NCBI GenBank assembly: GCA_036873135.1
Contig: JAPTYO010000007.1
Span: 11,018,763-11,082,762 of the forward strand
DNA length: 64,000 bases
Reading direction: 5' to 3'
Source of the DNA: Clarkia xantiana subsp. parviflora
Lineage: Eukaryota > Streptophyta > Magnoliopsida > Myrtales > Onagraceae
The notes below the pieces were generated by a model. It saw only the letters and a list, made by a program, of their open reading frames with translations. It did no database searches and was not told where the DNA came from. A program made the translations under genes and the position numbers. The stretch's first letter is position 1; every line of letters starts with the position of its first letter. Below, piece by piece: positions 25,581-37,299 of the stretch.

Positions 25581-25910
25581 GACATTTTGGCCGGAGAATC
25601 TTATACAGCTAAAATTAGACAGATAGTTTGACCGGAGTAACGGTTTGAGTATTTTTATAGTTCGTTCAATTTTAGCATCTACAGTTCACCCGGCCAAAAT
25701 ATTTACACATTCTAATAGGGTATTTATTAAAAAAAAAAAACCTAAAACTATATAAACCTTAAAATTACTTGAAACACAATTTCGTCCTCTAAGGTTTATC
25801 CAGCCAAACTATTTGTCTAATTTTAGCCATCTAGGTTCATCGTGTTAAACTGTTAAATCCATTTTAATAGAGTTTAAAAAAATCATAAAACTATATAAAC
25901 TCTAAAAATT
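25575..25910. repeat. Dispersed palindromic repeat family, copy 1
   Basis: This is a copy of a family built from 'ctaaaattag...gtttgacc' and its inverse, with a hallmark 'ccatctaggttcat'. It also occurs at 35815-36060 and 39548-39830. It is partly self-complementary and has no coding potential. Confidence 0.6.
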
Positions 25911-26250
25911 ACTTAAATCTAAGAAGAAGAGAAATGATTTTTATTTTTTTTATCGAAAATATCAATTTGTGTTGTGCGTGTGCCACTGATTGCATTTCCA
26001 GAAAATGTCGTATGTATAATTAAATGTGAACAATTTGCTAATTTTGTATTGTGAACAGTATCAGGCCTAATACATTATTAGCTATTACTTATTTTCTTTG
26101 CAAGCCGTCACACAAAGAAAAACATAAGCCCTCAAAAAAGAAGCCCAATCCAAGATAGCATCCATTACTTTTTTTTTTTGCAAAGCAGTCTTCTTCGTTG
26201 GCCAAAAAAAGCCGTCTTCTTCATTCGGCAGTAAGAAAAACTAAAACTAA

Positions 26251-26259
26251 AAACCCTAA
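26251..26259 (+). promoter_or_regulatory. Telo-box (AAACCCTAA) just before RPA49
   Basis: AAACCCTAA lies 14 bp before the RPA49 ATG. Its position suggests it is in the leader or at the transcription start, as in many plant genes for ribosome production. Confidence 0.6.
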
Positions 26260-26272
26260 CTCGGAGGCAGAC

Positions 26273-28445
26273 ATGGATACCGACCCTGATCTCGACAGTC
26301 CACAAGCTGCCTTCACCACGTCTACCAACAGTTCTAGAAAGAAGCGTAAGAAAGGTACGCTCACCGCTAACATTAGCATCCTCCCTGAACAGCCTAGCAA
26401 GGCGGCTCCTCTCGTTGGCTACTTCCCCTCCGGATTTGACCCTCTTGGAACGGACCATACTGATCTAGGAGTTAAATTTTACAGAAATGCGACCAAGAAC
26501 AATAGGATTCACCTCGTTGTGAGCCCGCCAGGGACCAGTGTTCAGTTCGTCGGTTCCAGCTTCTCCGGCGAGTCAACTGCTGCCCTGCCGTGCACTTGGT
26601 CGCTTGGTGTGTTTGACAAGGAGTCTCGCTCGCTTACAGTTTTGCCAATAGCATCGAATAAGGTTATCTTTTTACTGCAGTTTCCTTCCTTACGCTGCTC
26701 GCCTAGCAATAAGCCCAAAGGGAATTTTGCTTATTTGCTTTCAAGCTGCATTTAATCTAGAATGTTTGGGCTAATAGCCTGGTGTGCCATATTTTCAGAA
26801 AATTTGTGGAATTTCAGTCTGTACTTGTTGCTGTAGATAGTACCATCTTATTATGATGTCTGGACTCAGTCGATATTACTGTATAGTAAATGAGTCTGAG
26901 AGATTCAGATCAGCTGTTGCTAGTTTGCAATGCTTTGTAAGGCTGCAATGTCATAGACCTGGTAACTCATAGTTAGAACTTAGAGATATTAGCTGTAACT
27001 GGAGTCCTGTACTATATCAAACTCTCACATTTTAAAATTTACTGCAGATACTTAGATTGGAACCAAGGGTTGAGTCAGACCTTGTCGAAGAGGAGCATTC
27101 TGTGATTAAAGAACTTTCCACCAAGGAGAGGGCAGATAAAATTAAGGAGGCAAAAAAACGTTTTGGAACAAAGGGGGCAATATCACGGGTAATGTACTTG
27201 CTCATTTCATCACGGTGTTTATCTTTATATTCACAGGGATTCTATTCTAATACCCTATCCTTCAGGTTATACATGCATTTTTATCTAGATTTCCTTCTCT
27301 CTCTTTTTTCTTTGGATGTGCTATCACGGAATCACATATCCAACCGATTATCCAAAACCATATTTTGTGGGTGCACCACATGCTGGCTTGCTCTGGATAA
27401 TCATACTTATAGAAACTTTAGAGGAAGGTGAGATCGCAGGATGAAAAGTAGGGTTAGCAAAAGACTTGCTTAGTGTACATATTTCATATACTTTGTGGGT
27501 AGTGATATTAATTCATAGATAGGTTAGAAAAGAATGTTGGCGTATTATTCGTGGATATAATATGATGATTAAGCTAGTCAATTCATTCTACTCTTTTTGG
27601 GGCAATATTTCAGGATAATAAACAACAGTCTCTAAGACAAGAAGATGATCCGAATTCCCAAAATGATCTGGATCGCAAAATCAAAGAAGTTGCTATAAAC
27701 AAAGAGGCACTTGAAAGTGGTAGTAATGCTCAAAATGCTAGGAATGTCCCGCCCTATAATTCCTGCACCACCAACCCCAAGGAGGTATACCCATTGGACA
27801 AGATCATTCTCAAAGGAGAGTGGGATTACATTAGGGATGTTCTCGAGCTCCATGATGCAAAAGCCAAAGCACCTCCTGAAGTTTACCCGACTTTTGTTAT
27901 CAACAGAATCTATAAACTGGAGGAAGCAAAGGTAAGATACTTTTTGTTTTTTCTTTTTTCCGGGAGCTGAATCTTGTTTGTTTGATTAGTTAAGTTGGTT
28001 ATTTTATGTACAATTCAATTCTGAATAATAGGATGATGAGATGGAGAAGGAGACGATTGGTTGCATTCTGTCTTTTATCGCTCATCTGATAAAATTCAAG
28101 GACCAGCTCTCTGCAGACGGCTCTTCCTCTTCAAAAAAGAAAGCCAGCACTCCAAGCATTCTACGACAGAGATTCTTAGCCATGTTCAATGAAGCTGAGT
28201 CGAAATTTTTGACTGCAGAGAAGATAGACCTCCTTGTGAGCTATGTGTTGGTGTTGTGTTTGTTTGTTGATGATTTCAAGATCGACCCAACCGACATTGC
28301 CAAGGATCTTCGAATGAGTAGTGTCAAGCTGAGAGAGCATTTCTTGAATTTAGGATGCACCTTCTCAAGGCAGAAGGGCACTCTATATGCCACTCTCCCC
28401 GCCCCTCTCAAGTTCCCGGAGGTAGCCAGAAGGCGGCGTCGGTGA
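26273..28445 (+). CDS. RPA49: DNA-directed RNA polymerase I subunit RPA49
   Basis: RPA49 (human POLR1E/PAF53) is the Pol I-specific, TFIIF/TFIIE-like subunit that promotes rRNA-gene initiation and elongation in the nucleolus. Exons 26273-26662, 27048-27188, 27614-27931 and 28032-28445 total 1263 nt (420 aa) with GT-AG introns. The N-terminal half has a basic 'SRKKRKKG' cluster (residues 21-28) and the beta-barrel dimerisation region ('VGYFPSGFDPL'). A linker with 'TKERADKIKEAKKRFGTKG' follows. The C-terminal half is the tandem winged-helix region, with 'PTDIAKDLRMSSVKLREHFL' near residues 375-395, ending in an Arg-rich tail. The start is the first ATG; the frame is open upstream but contains no ATG. 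It is 1.4 kb downstream of NOL10/Enp2 in the same direction. Confidence 0.92.
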
Positions 28446-29830
28446 AGTAGCCAAGATCTTATCATTGTGGTGTAATAGACCTGAAAAGTAGCTTAGATCT
28501 TTACTATTTTTGCTTTAGAAAATAAGGAAATTTGTAATTTACTGGGAGCAGATATGATATGAACATTACATTATGCTTCACTGATTTGTTCATCTTTATT
28601 GATTGATGTCCACGCTACAAACCCCACTAGAATTACATGATGTGTTTCACTATTTGTTAAATTATTAAGCGTGGCTTAAGATTTGCTAAAATAGAAGTGT
28701 AGTGCCCCGCGTCTTCCATCCACACTGTTTGTTAAACTAAATATGTTTCAGCTGATTATTTTGGTATAATAATATAAGTTAACGGGCATCTTATATAGTG
28801 ATATGGAAAAATATCTCTTGCTGTTCTACCAAAAGAAAAAACCGGAAAAAGTGATATGGTTAAGGTAAAAGTGAAACAACATTTTCTCTTGCTGTTCATC
28901 ATCCTCTTCTTTACTGTATTCATCTTCTTACTCTTTTTTTTTTTTTTTGGATCGAGCTGCAACCCTATGAATTTCGCGGTCCAGGTTCATGGTTGCTATT
29001 GAACTCCAAATCTAGGGTTAAGGGTGATCCAGGTTCATGGTTGCTATTGAACCCCAAATCTAGGGTAAAGGGTTTATGATTGTAGTTGAACCGAACCTTG
29101 ATTCTAACAAAAACTCTAAACAATTTAGGATCGAATACATTATACATATTTTGCTTATGAGTTATATATTGAGGCTTTCTGGAGTCTCTTGTTGCAACTT
29201 GACACTTTCTTTCTGTTAGTGTATAATCATGCCTATAGGAGCTGTGGTCACAAGCTTGCCTGTGGGCCCGAACGAAAGACCGCAACCTGCATTAACCATA
29301 AAAAAAGTCTTACAAATGTGAATTTGATCTTGCTCTTTACTTGATGAAAGTCCAAAAGAATGGCCAAAGCACAACAAGCCTAGTAGCCTACCCATCAAAA
29401 CTTAATCAAAATGAAGAACAATAGTATGAAGATATAATTAAAATAATATACATTTTGTTCAAGCGGTACTTTTCATTTTCTTACGTGCCATAAGTATTTA
29501 TCGAAAGAAATGCATGAAAAAGTTAAAAAGAAAAAAGGGTTACTGTTTAATTTTAATGATGTTTTTTTCCCACGATATCTTACTGAAATAATATGCATAT
29601 TTCTGGAGAAAATAATAAATATACACTACAGAGTACAGACAGATCCATAAACTTAGAGGACTCGATTATATTCCATGAAATGAAATAGTATGAAACAATA
29701 GTCAGCGGTGATGTCGCTTCCTCGAAGAAGGCGGTAGTCGGTAATCATGTACGATTGATTATACAAAAACAGGTCTCAATCAACGAATTTTCAATTTATA
29801 TGTACTCAATTAATTAACAAAGCCAAGGAA
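28446..29830. other. Intergenic spacer between RPA49 and the PUB14-type gene
   Basis: No gene is supportable. A 48-bp direct repeat lies at 28981-29076. A minus-strand open frame across it (28965-29285) has no family resemblance. Confidence 0.5.
28981..29076. repeat. 48-bp direct repeat, two copies
   Basis: Units starting 'ccaggttcatggttgctatt' at 28981 and 29029 differ at only a few positions. The period is a multiple of three, so a frame can stay open through it by chance. Confidence 0.9.
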
Positions 29831-30104
29831 TTGTTATTTATTCTTCTGACTCTGTGTTGGTTGGTGATCTTATTCATTCTTTCTCTTTCATTGGACCCTT
29901 TCTTGTTGTCGACAAGGTTAATATCACCGTCTCCTTGCCATGGCGTTTCTTCCGTTTCCTCTTCGTTAGCTTCAGCGTTACCAAACCCCTTATTCATTCA
30001 ATTCTCTCATCTGAGTCGCTCTTCAGGATCTCAGAATCCGTCTGCGGCTTTTTTGTTTTGCGAATTTCGAGTTCGTGGCCAGAATTTTCACAGGGGCGGG
30101 CAAT

Positions 30105-33100
30105 ATGGAGGATCGGGTAGCTCAGCTAGTGCATCGACTCGTTGACTCGGTAAATGAGATATCAGCGATGCCAGAGTGCAGGAACGTTTGCAGGAACATG
30201 TACAGCAACTTAGTCCGAAGAATTAAGCTGTTGAGTCCTCTGTTCGAGGAGTTGCAGGATAGGAATTGTCATGAGATAGGGGAAGATGACCTGAGAGGAT
30301 TTGAATCATTGTCAAGTGCTTTGGATTCAGCTAAATTGCTGTTGAAATCAGTGAATCAAGGGAGTAAGCTTTGTCAGGTACTAATTTGCCTTTTCCTTCC
30401 TGTTTTTGTTGGTAAAATGTGTCAAAGAGAAAAATCATCCAATTTTGACCCAAACAAAGCAACTCTTCAAATTTCAGATGTTGGAAATTTGATTTTCACT
30501 TGTTCTGATGTAAGTTTGATGATGAAGAAAAGCTTAATATTCACAGCCAGAATGAGGGAACTACTGTGATCCTTTTTCAGGATTGTATTGTTGTTACAAT
30601 ATTGACCATGCTGAAAATTGGTTGTTTCTGTTCATCATTCCGAAAAGACGTGTATCATGTTTACTTTTGTCCCCTAAAAGTATAAATTGCTGCTTTACAA
30701 GTGATCAAGCTCAGCTATGACCAATTTCAGCTTCCATTTTGTCGCATCATTTCATCAGTGATTATGTCTGTTCTACTTGTAAATGCACCATTAACAAGAC
30801 ATTTTGTGCCCAATATTACCAATCTGGATTGTTGTTACCGTTTACCATTTGAGAATAAAGTGTAGCTATACATCATGTGTTGGTCTGCAAAAGAGAACAT
30901 TTTCGGAGTTTGATCTGATCTCTTTGAACTAACAGAAGTTCTTCTCCGGTACAGGCTTTCGAGAGGGATAAGATGGCAGAAAAATTTCACCAGATGACGG
31001 GACAAATAGAAGCAGCATTAAGTAGAATATCTTACATGAAACTAGACATACCAGAGGAAGTAAAAGAACAGGTGAAAGTAAACAAGATTAAGAAATCTAA
31101 TTTGAACTCTGTTATATGCAAAATGTCGTAGGTTTATCAACATATCTTGATTCATGATTATTCAGATTGAATTGGTGCATGCTCAATTCAGACGAGCCAA
31201 AGAAAAGATGGAAACCAATGATTTGCAGCTCGTCATGGATTTGAGCATAGCAGTGAGAGAGAAGGAAGTCGATATGGTTCTACTGAGGAGGCTCTCAGAG
31301 AAGCTTCAACTCAGGACCATGAATGATCTGAAGAGAGAATCGCTTGCTATACATGATTTGGTTATCTCGAGTGGTGCTGACCCTCAAAACTTCCTTGAAG
31401 AAATGTCGGCATTGCTTAAGAAGCTCAAAGACTGCGTACTAAATGAAAGTAATGATGATGCGGGTGTCATTGAAGTCGACAAAATGCCGATGAAGCATCG
31501 ATCACCTGTTATTCCTGACGAGTTCCGTTGCCCTATATCTCTTGAGCTGATGAAAGATCCTGTGATCGTGTCCACTGGGCAGGTACCATTTTTCTTCTTC
31601 CGTGCCGAACTGTTAAACCATATGCAAATTGTACTCAAGTTTGTCAAAATGTTGACAACTCACTCCATCACATTGCAGTCAACTTTGGATGTTAAGTAGG
31701 GAGACTTTTCTGGTGTGCTTATTTAGCACTCTGTTAGTAGTGCTCTTTTCACTTTCTATGACCCTAAAAGGAATTAGTGAGACCTGCTCGAGCTCGGCTA
31801 TTGGCAAACTCGTATTTTTATGATGCAAATGTTGCTTGTAGTCAAATATTTTCCTATTGTTTTACTACTAGTAAAAACACATTATTTTACAGAAATGTCT
31901 TGTTAAGTAGTCATATAAGGAACATTGAGTGTTGCAAGTTAGTCACTAACATATATACAGTACTTGAGATTCATCACTCTCTTTTACACTATGTTGTATG
32001 AGTAAGTAAATTGATGAATTGCTTTTGCAGACATATGAAAGGTCATGCATCCAAAAGTGGCTCGATGCAGGGCACAGGACTTGCCCCAAGACGCAGCAAA
32101 CCCTCTTACACACAGCCTTAACACCGAACTACGTCCTCAAGAGTCTGATAGCCCTCTGGTGCGAAAGCAATGGAGTCGAGCTCCCCAAGAAGCAAGGCAA
32201 CAGTAGAAGCAAGCGATCAACCAGTTCGGACTGTGACCGGGCAGCCATCAATTCCCTTATGCAAAAACTCATAAGTGAGAGCCCCGATCACCAGAGAGCT
32301 GCTGCAGGTGAGCTCCGACTCCTAGCCAAGAGGAACGTTGATAATAGAATATGCATTGCAGAGGCAGGAGCGATCCCTCTCCTAGTGGAACTCCTTTCTT
32401 CCCCAGACCCCCGAACTCAAGAACACGCAGTCACTGCCCTTCTGAACCTCTCTATATACGAGAGCAACAAGGGCCCAATTGTCAATGCTGGGGCGATTCC
32501 TGATATAGTGCATGTGTTGAAGAACGGGAGCATGGAGGCGAGGGAAAATGCAGCTGCTGCCCTCTTCAGCCTCTCGGTGGTGGACGAGAATAAGGTGGCG
32601 ATTGGGGCAGCTGGGGCCATCCCTGCCCTTATAAGTTTACTATGCGAGGGCACCCCTAGGGGCAAGAAAGACGCTGCTACCGCAATCTTCAACCTGTCGA
32701 TCTACCAAGGCAATAAAGTCCGGGCAGTTCGGGCAGGGATCATTGGCCCGCTGATGAAGCTTCTGAATGATGCCGGAGGGGGAATGGTGGACGAGGCATT
32801 GGCGATATTAGCGGTTCTTTCGAGCCATGCTGATGGAAAAGCAGCTATCGCGCATGCTGGCCCGATCCCGGTTCTGGTGGAGGTTGTCAGGACAGGGTCG
32901 CCTAGGAACCGAGAGAATGCTGTGTCGGTTTTGTGGTCGCTCTGTTCCGGAGGGGATGTGGAGCAGTTGCAGATAATGAGGGAGGTTGGGACGGAACAAG
33001 TGTTGAAGGAGTTGTCTGAGAATGGGACGGACAGGGCCAAGAGGAAAGCAAGTACCTTGTTGGAGATGCTTCAACGAGTTGAGGCAGCAGCTTCTATGGC

Positions 33101-33110
33101 TACATTGTGA
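30105..33110 (+). CDS. PUB14: U-box/ARM-repeat E3 ubiquitin ligase, PUB14-type
   Basis: E3 ligase of the PUB12/13/14-SPL11 class, which recruits an E2 through its U-box and substrates through ARM repeats. Exons 30105-30377, 30955-31071, 31166-31582 and 32031-33110 total 1887 nt (628 aa), similar to AtPUB14 (about 632). The U-box N-terminal domain spans about 1-235. The U-box (about 246-320) carries '[20 protein letters not shown]' and '[14 protein letters not shown]', with intron 3 splitting it after residue 269. ARM repeats cover about 345-620 ('[18 protein letters not shown]', '[18 protein letters not shown]'). The start is the first ATG in the open frame. 'SLELMKDP' and 'IQKWLDAGH' favour PUB14 over PUB12/13, but orthology needs a tree. 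Confidence 0.92.
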
Positions 33111-33249
33111 TGTTAACTTGGCTTCCAGGACTTTTTTTTTTTTTTTAATAAATTATTTATGTTATATAGTGTGTTTGTATTATGTTATTATAGCTGTGTG
33201 GGAGAACAGAAATGGTAGTACGAACGAATGCTTGTATATATTCTAGTTT

Positions 33250-33765
33250 TAATAACTAAAAAACTGTTCAAAGTTTACCATACGTTAAAATTAAGTATCT
33301 GAAGTTTGAAATGTTAAAATGGACTGTCTAAGTTTTATTTTTGTTGAAATTTGGTGTCTCTGCGCGTCTTTCTGTCTCCCTTCAATCATTTTCATCAACC
33401 CACCCTCTCATAATCCGCCACTATTAACTTTTTCACAAAATTGTCAAATTTCACACAAAAATTGAACAATAAAAAAAAAAAATTCTAGAAGAGTGGTGTT
33501 GAGCGATTGTCCAACGACAACGAGCGAGATTTACTTGCGCGTACGTGGCTAGTTTCTTAGGTTACGGTCCCGGCAAGATGACGAGAAGATTTATGAGAGC
33601 TCGAATTTGACAGTCGGTTTAGTCGGAATTGACGTTTCTAAAGTAATCACACCGAGACACCACATTTGAACAAAATTGAAACCTTGGACACTACAGTTTA
33701 ACATTTGAAACTTCAGACGCCTATTTTAACGTAGGGTAAACTTTGAACAGTTTTTTAAAATATTA
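33250..33765 (+). mobile_element. Non-autonomous element with about 65-bp terminal inverted repeats, copy 1
   Basis: The left end 'taataactaaaaaactgttc' is inverted at the right end ('gaacagttttttaaaatatt'), and the match continues inward through 'ttaaaatt...gaagtttgaaatgtt' for about 65 bp. The internal sequence, with 'tctagaagagtggtgttgag' and 'gtaatcacaccgagacacca', is shared along its whole length and in the same orientation with 45065-45600. There is no coding potential. Long terminal repeats suggest a Mutator-like or foldback origin; the class is not certain. It lies 140 bp after the PUB14-type stop codon. Confidence 0.8.
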
Positions 33766-35464
33766 ACCTTATATCTACTATATTATATTAATTCAGTATC
33801 GGAAGCCCTCTGGCTGACACGTGGACAGTTTGTCCAGTCAGCGTTGCCTAATTTAATCGGAATTTAATAGGGGTTCTCTAAATTTAGATACATAATATTG
33901 ATTGGCTGAAAATTAAGAAGTATTTTTATCTCCTAATTTGGTCTATACGCAATTTAAAAAAACAAATTAATTAAAAATTTCCTTTTAAATAGTAAATCTA
34001 TACAGTTTGGCTCCGGAAGACCATATGTCGCCACATAAGCGTTACTTTTATAAATAAATAAATTGTATGTATACATATATGTGTCTAGAATAATAAAAAC
34101 GTCACATATTATGCATTAAAAGGGCAATACAAACTCATATTATATATACATATAATAATAATTAACAAATTAGCTAAAATAAAAACGTTAAATATAAGCA
34201 ATAAAAGGAAATATAAACGTATGCTATACATATAATAATAATATTTAACAAAATTAGCTACTGATGTATATTATATATTTTCGATGTGTATATATGTACT
34301 CCAAAACCGTCCAACTCCTACCATTGAAGTTTAGATGTTATTGAATTTCTCATCATCCACACTTGGCTTCAACCAAGAGGTGAAGGCGCACGATGTATAG
34401 AGGTTTCGATGGTGATGATAAACGAAAGTGGAAGCTAGATTTAGAATCATTGTTGAGCTTGCAGTAAGAGTTGATGTTGGTTATAAGGTAACAAGTTGGT
34501 TGATGAATGTGTTACAAGGTGAATATGCAAATTTAAGTGACGAGGCCAAGAAGGGACCTTAGCTAGCTGCAGCACTAACGTTTCACCTTGCCATGTTTAG
34601 AGGCTCTCCTCATCGATCACACAAAATATGTAGACTTTCAATTCATTCTCACTCATTAATTTATTTGTTATATTTTTCTTATCAATTCGTAATCAGTGCT
34701 TCCGTTACGATTGAATTTCTTTCCTTTTTGGATAAAGATGCGTGTTTTTTCGTAATAGGTCCTGAAATTTTATATGGAAAGATATATTTCGAGGCTTTGC
34801 CAGGTAACAAGAACGACGACCCAATTCGATAGGTGAACGAAACCGGCAGTATAAGACGAGAAGAGTAGAATTCATCCAAGGGATATATATATATATATAT
34901 TGAAGGGAATGGGAGTGGCAGGAGCAGTAACAACTATATCTACCAGCATAAGTAACAACAACATATTGCCAATGTCGAAAGTGGTGTTGGAGTGTGTGAA
35001 GAGGTTGTTTAAGGACACTCTCTGGTGTTTTGCTTTGCATTCTTGCTTAGATGGTTAAAAAGTTTATAACTTCAAATAATCATAGTTCCTATATTCTTTA
35101 TGTTTTTTTTTTGGAGTCTTAGACAACATTTTTTTGTTTTGGGTATATCCATTATCCCGGAAGAAGACATAATTAAAATGTGTATATGTATATGACACAC
35201 GTTATCATTACTCTCTTTGTGTTTGAGGTTGTTCCTATTACTTCAATTCAGTGGCCTACAAGTACATGTATAAAATTATTATGGACTACTGTAAGCTTGG
35301 TGGTACTTTGCTTCTCCGTTTCTAAATCGTTTATTGATAAAAAAAATTCTAACCTTACAGTTTCTTCTATAACAATTACATGAATGTTTAGAATCATTTG
35401 GATTTTTTTTTATCCTCTTATACAATTCAAAAGTGTGTAATTATGATGACATATATAATAAAAT

Positions 35465-36605
35465 CTTCGGTCGCCTCTCTCTATCCCCATCTTCTGTCGC
35501 ATAATTATACACTTAGCACATGTCTTAAAATATTGATTAATGGCTCAAAACATATCAAACTAATAGAGATTAGATTAATAGACGGACAAATTCTTAATTC
35601 TATTACTGCCCCAATTCTTTTCTACCTATTGCTCTATTCAATTCGGTTAAACATTGAAATTGTCTCAATAAATTCTAAGCAAGTCAAGCTTAAATATACA
35701 TGATACTATATCGAGCAATCAAATACTAATCGAACTTGAGCTCAGATATTACATTCGCTCGATAGGATTTGAGCACACTATAATACTCAATTTTATTATT
35801 TTTAGAATTTATGTGTAGTTTTAATCACCCCCAAATTATGATTTATGAACAATCTGGCAATGTGAACCCCATAGTGCTAAAATTGGACGAACGGTTTGAC
35901 CGGCTGAATCCTAGAGGGCTAAAATTGGAAGATTCCCAGGTCAAACTGTTCATTCAATTTAAGCCATCTAGGGTTCATCCCGTCAAACTGTTCACTCATT
36001 TTAATAGTGCTTTAGATTAAAGTTATAAAACTACATAAACCCTAAAATACTTAAATTTTAAAATAAACTTGAAAAAAAATGATAATTTCACTTATCACTT
36101 CCATTAAAGCACAACAAAGAAAAAACAAATATTGTGTTGCCAATAGCATTAACGACGAAAACTAGATTTATGTTAATTTTGAACATTTGCTAATTGTGAA
36201 TTTAATTATTCAAACGGTGCTAGTTTAATGAAAATTTCCATAATTGCCCTTTTTATTGTGTTACTATTATGAAGAAAAATATTTAACGTGGAGGTATATC
36301 CCAATTCATAGGATATATCTGCCCTTTTTTCATTGCACTATACCAGAAAAAATTTACCATGAATAGTGAAACGTAAAAATTAAATTGCAGTGAAAGAATG
36401 AGGGAGAGGTGTGCTTGGGAAGATAAAGAGAAGACAAATTTGAAAATACAAAAAAGAACTGGGGTAGTTGTGAAATAAAAAGATTTGACCGTCTCTTAAT
36501 CTGATTTTTAGTTTGATACATTTTGAGTCGTTGATTGAAAGTGCAGGACACGTGCTAAGTGTATAATTATGCGACAGAAGATGGGGATAGAGAGAGGCGA
36601 CATAT
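35465..36605. repeat. Inverted-repeat pair, arms about 140 bp, spaced about 0.85 kb
   Basis: 35468-35612 and 36465-36603 are reverse complements with high identity. The stretch 'cgcctctctctatccccatc' near 35471 is exactly mirrored by 'gatggggatagagagaggcg' near 36580. The pair encloses the palindromic repeat at 35815-36060. It could be the terminal repeats of one element or two opposite insertions. Confidence 0.8.
35815..36060. repeat. Dispersed palindromic repeat family, copy 2
   Basis: 'gtgctaaaattggacgaacg' on the left is mirrored by 'tgttcactcattttaatagtg' on the right, with 'ccatctagggttcatcc' as the shared family signature. It is related to 25575-25910 and 39548-39830. Confidence 0.7.
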
Positions 36606-37299
36606 GATGTGCATCCAATAAATACGAGCAATATATGTTTGAAAAAAAATTGATGCAACAAGGCACAATGAATTTATACTTATATTTGTAAATTATATTA
36701 ACAATCTCACTCCACTTAATATTTAAAGCCTTTCAAGATAGTTAAAAATAGAGGATTCCAAGACACCGCATAAAATAAAATGGCACACCATCACGGTCTA
36801 TTTTATATATAATATCAATATTTCCTATAAATTTTTAAAAAAATATATTGAATAAATAATTGTATATAAAAATTTAAGCTATAATATATAGAATAAATTT
36901 TAATCTCTCTATATATAAATAAATAAGGAATCATCATTACTTAAAAAAGTATTCCATGCGAAAAATCTAAAATAATATTAATTTTTTATTCATACAATAT
37001 GATAAATGCGTATTTAATTTATATTTATTTTAATAATTTTACCCGCGCGGTGCGCGAGATTAGTATCTAGTTCTATATATATTTAAAGATGTGAATAGAA
37101 GAAGGAACGTAGGTTTGAAAGATGGGGTCCGGCCTATTTGTGTCTGAGTTGTCAACGCGTATGTATTGTGTCATGTAATTTAGGAATTTCTCATCAAAAT
37201 AGCATTATTTAAACAATAATAAATAATAAATAAAACTAACTAAATAACGGTTCATTCACAATTAAATATCAAAATGTTATATTTCGGAGATGGCATTTA

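Larger units (their letters stand above)
24866..26190. other. Intergenic spacer between NOL10/Enp2 and RPA49, repeats only
   Basis: It contains a (TA)n microsatellite at about 25131-25158, a fragment of the hAT-type family (25361-25580) and a copy of a dispersed palindromic repeat (25575-25910). No gene is seen. Confidence 0.6.
33774..37070 (+). mobile_element. Candidate non-autonomous Helitron, about 3.3 kb
   Basis: The left end reads 'tctactatattatattaatt' with 'gctgacacgtgg' shortly after, a common plant Helitron 5' pattern. The right end has a short GC-rich hairpin, 'cccgcgcggtgcgcga', then 'ttagtat' and CTAG, followed by T. Insertion between A (33773) and T (37071) fits Helitron rules, which leave no target duplication. 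No Rep-helicase gene is present. The interior holds other repeats (an inverted-repeat pair and a palindromic repeat). Pairing these two ends is inference, since nested insertions could mix elements. Confidence 0.55.

Noticed and set aside
19348..28031. Search for U12-type introns (ATATCCTT or GTATCCTT donors), prompted by the U11/U12-31K gene
   Set aside because: All donor sites I placed in the window are ordinary GT sites; none has the U12-type consensus.
28965..29285. Minus-strand 106-codon frame with two 16-residue repeats
   Set aside because: The repeat follows from the 48-bp DNA duplication; no family resemblance and no exon context.
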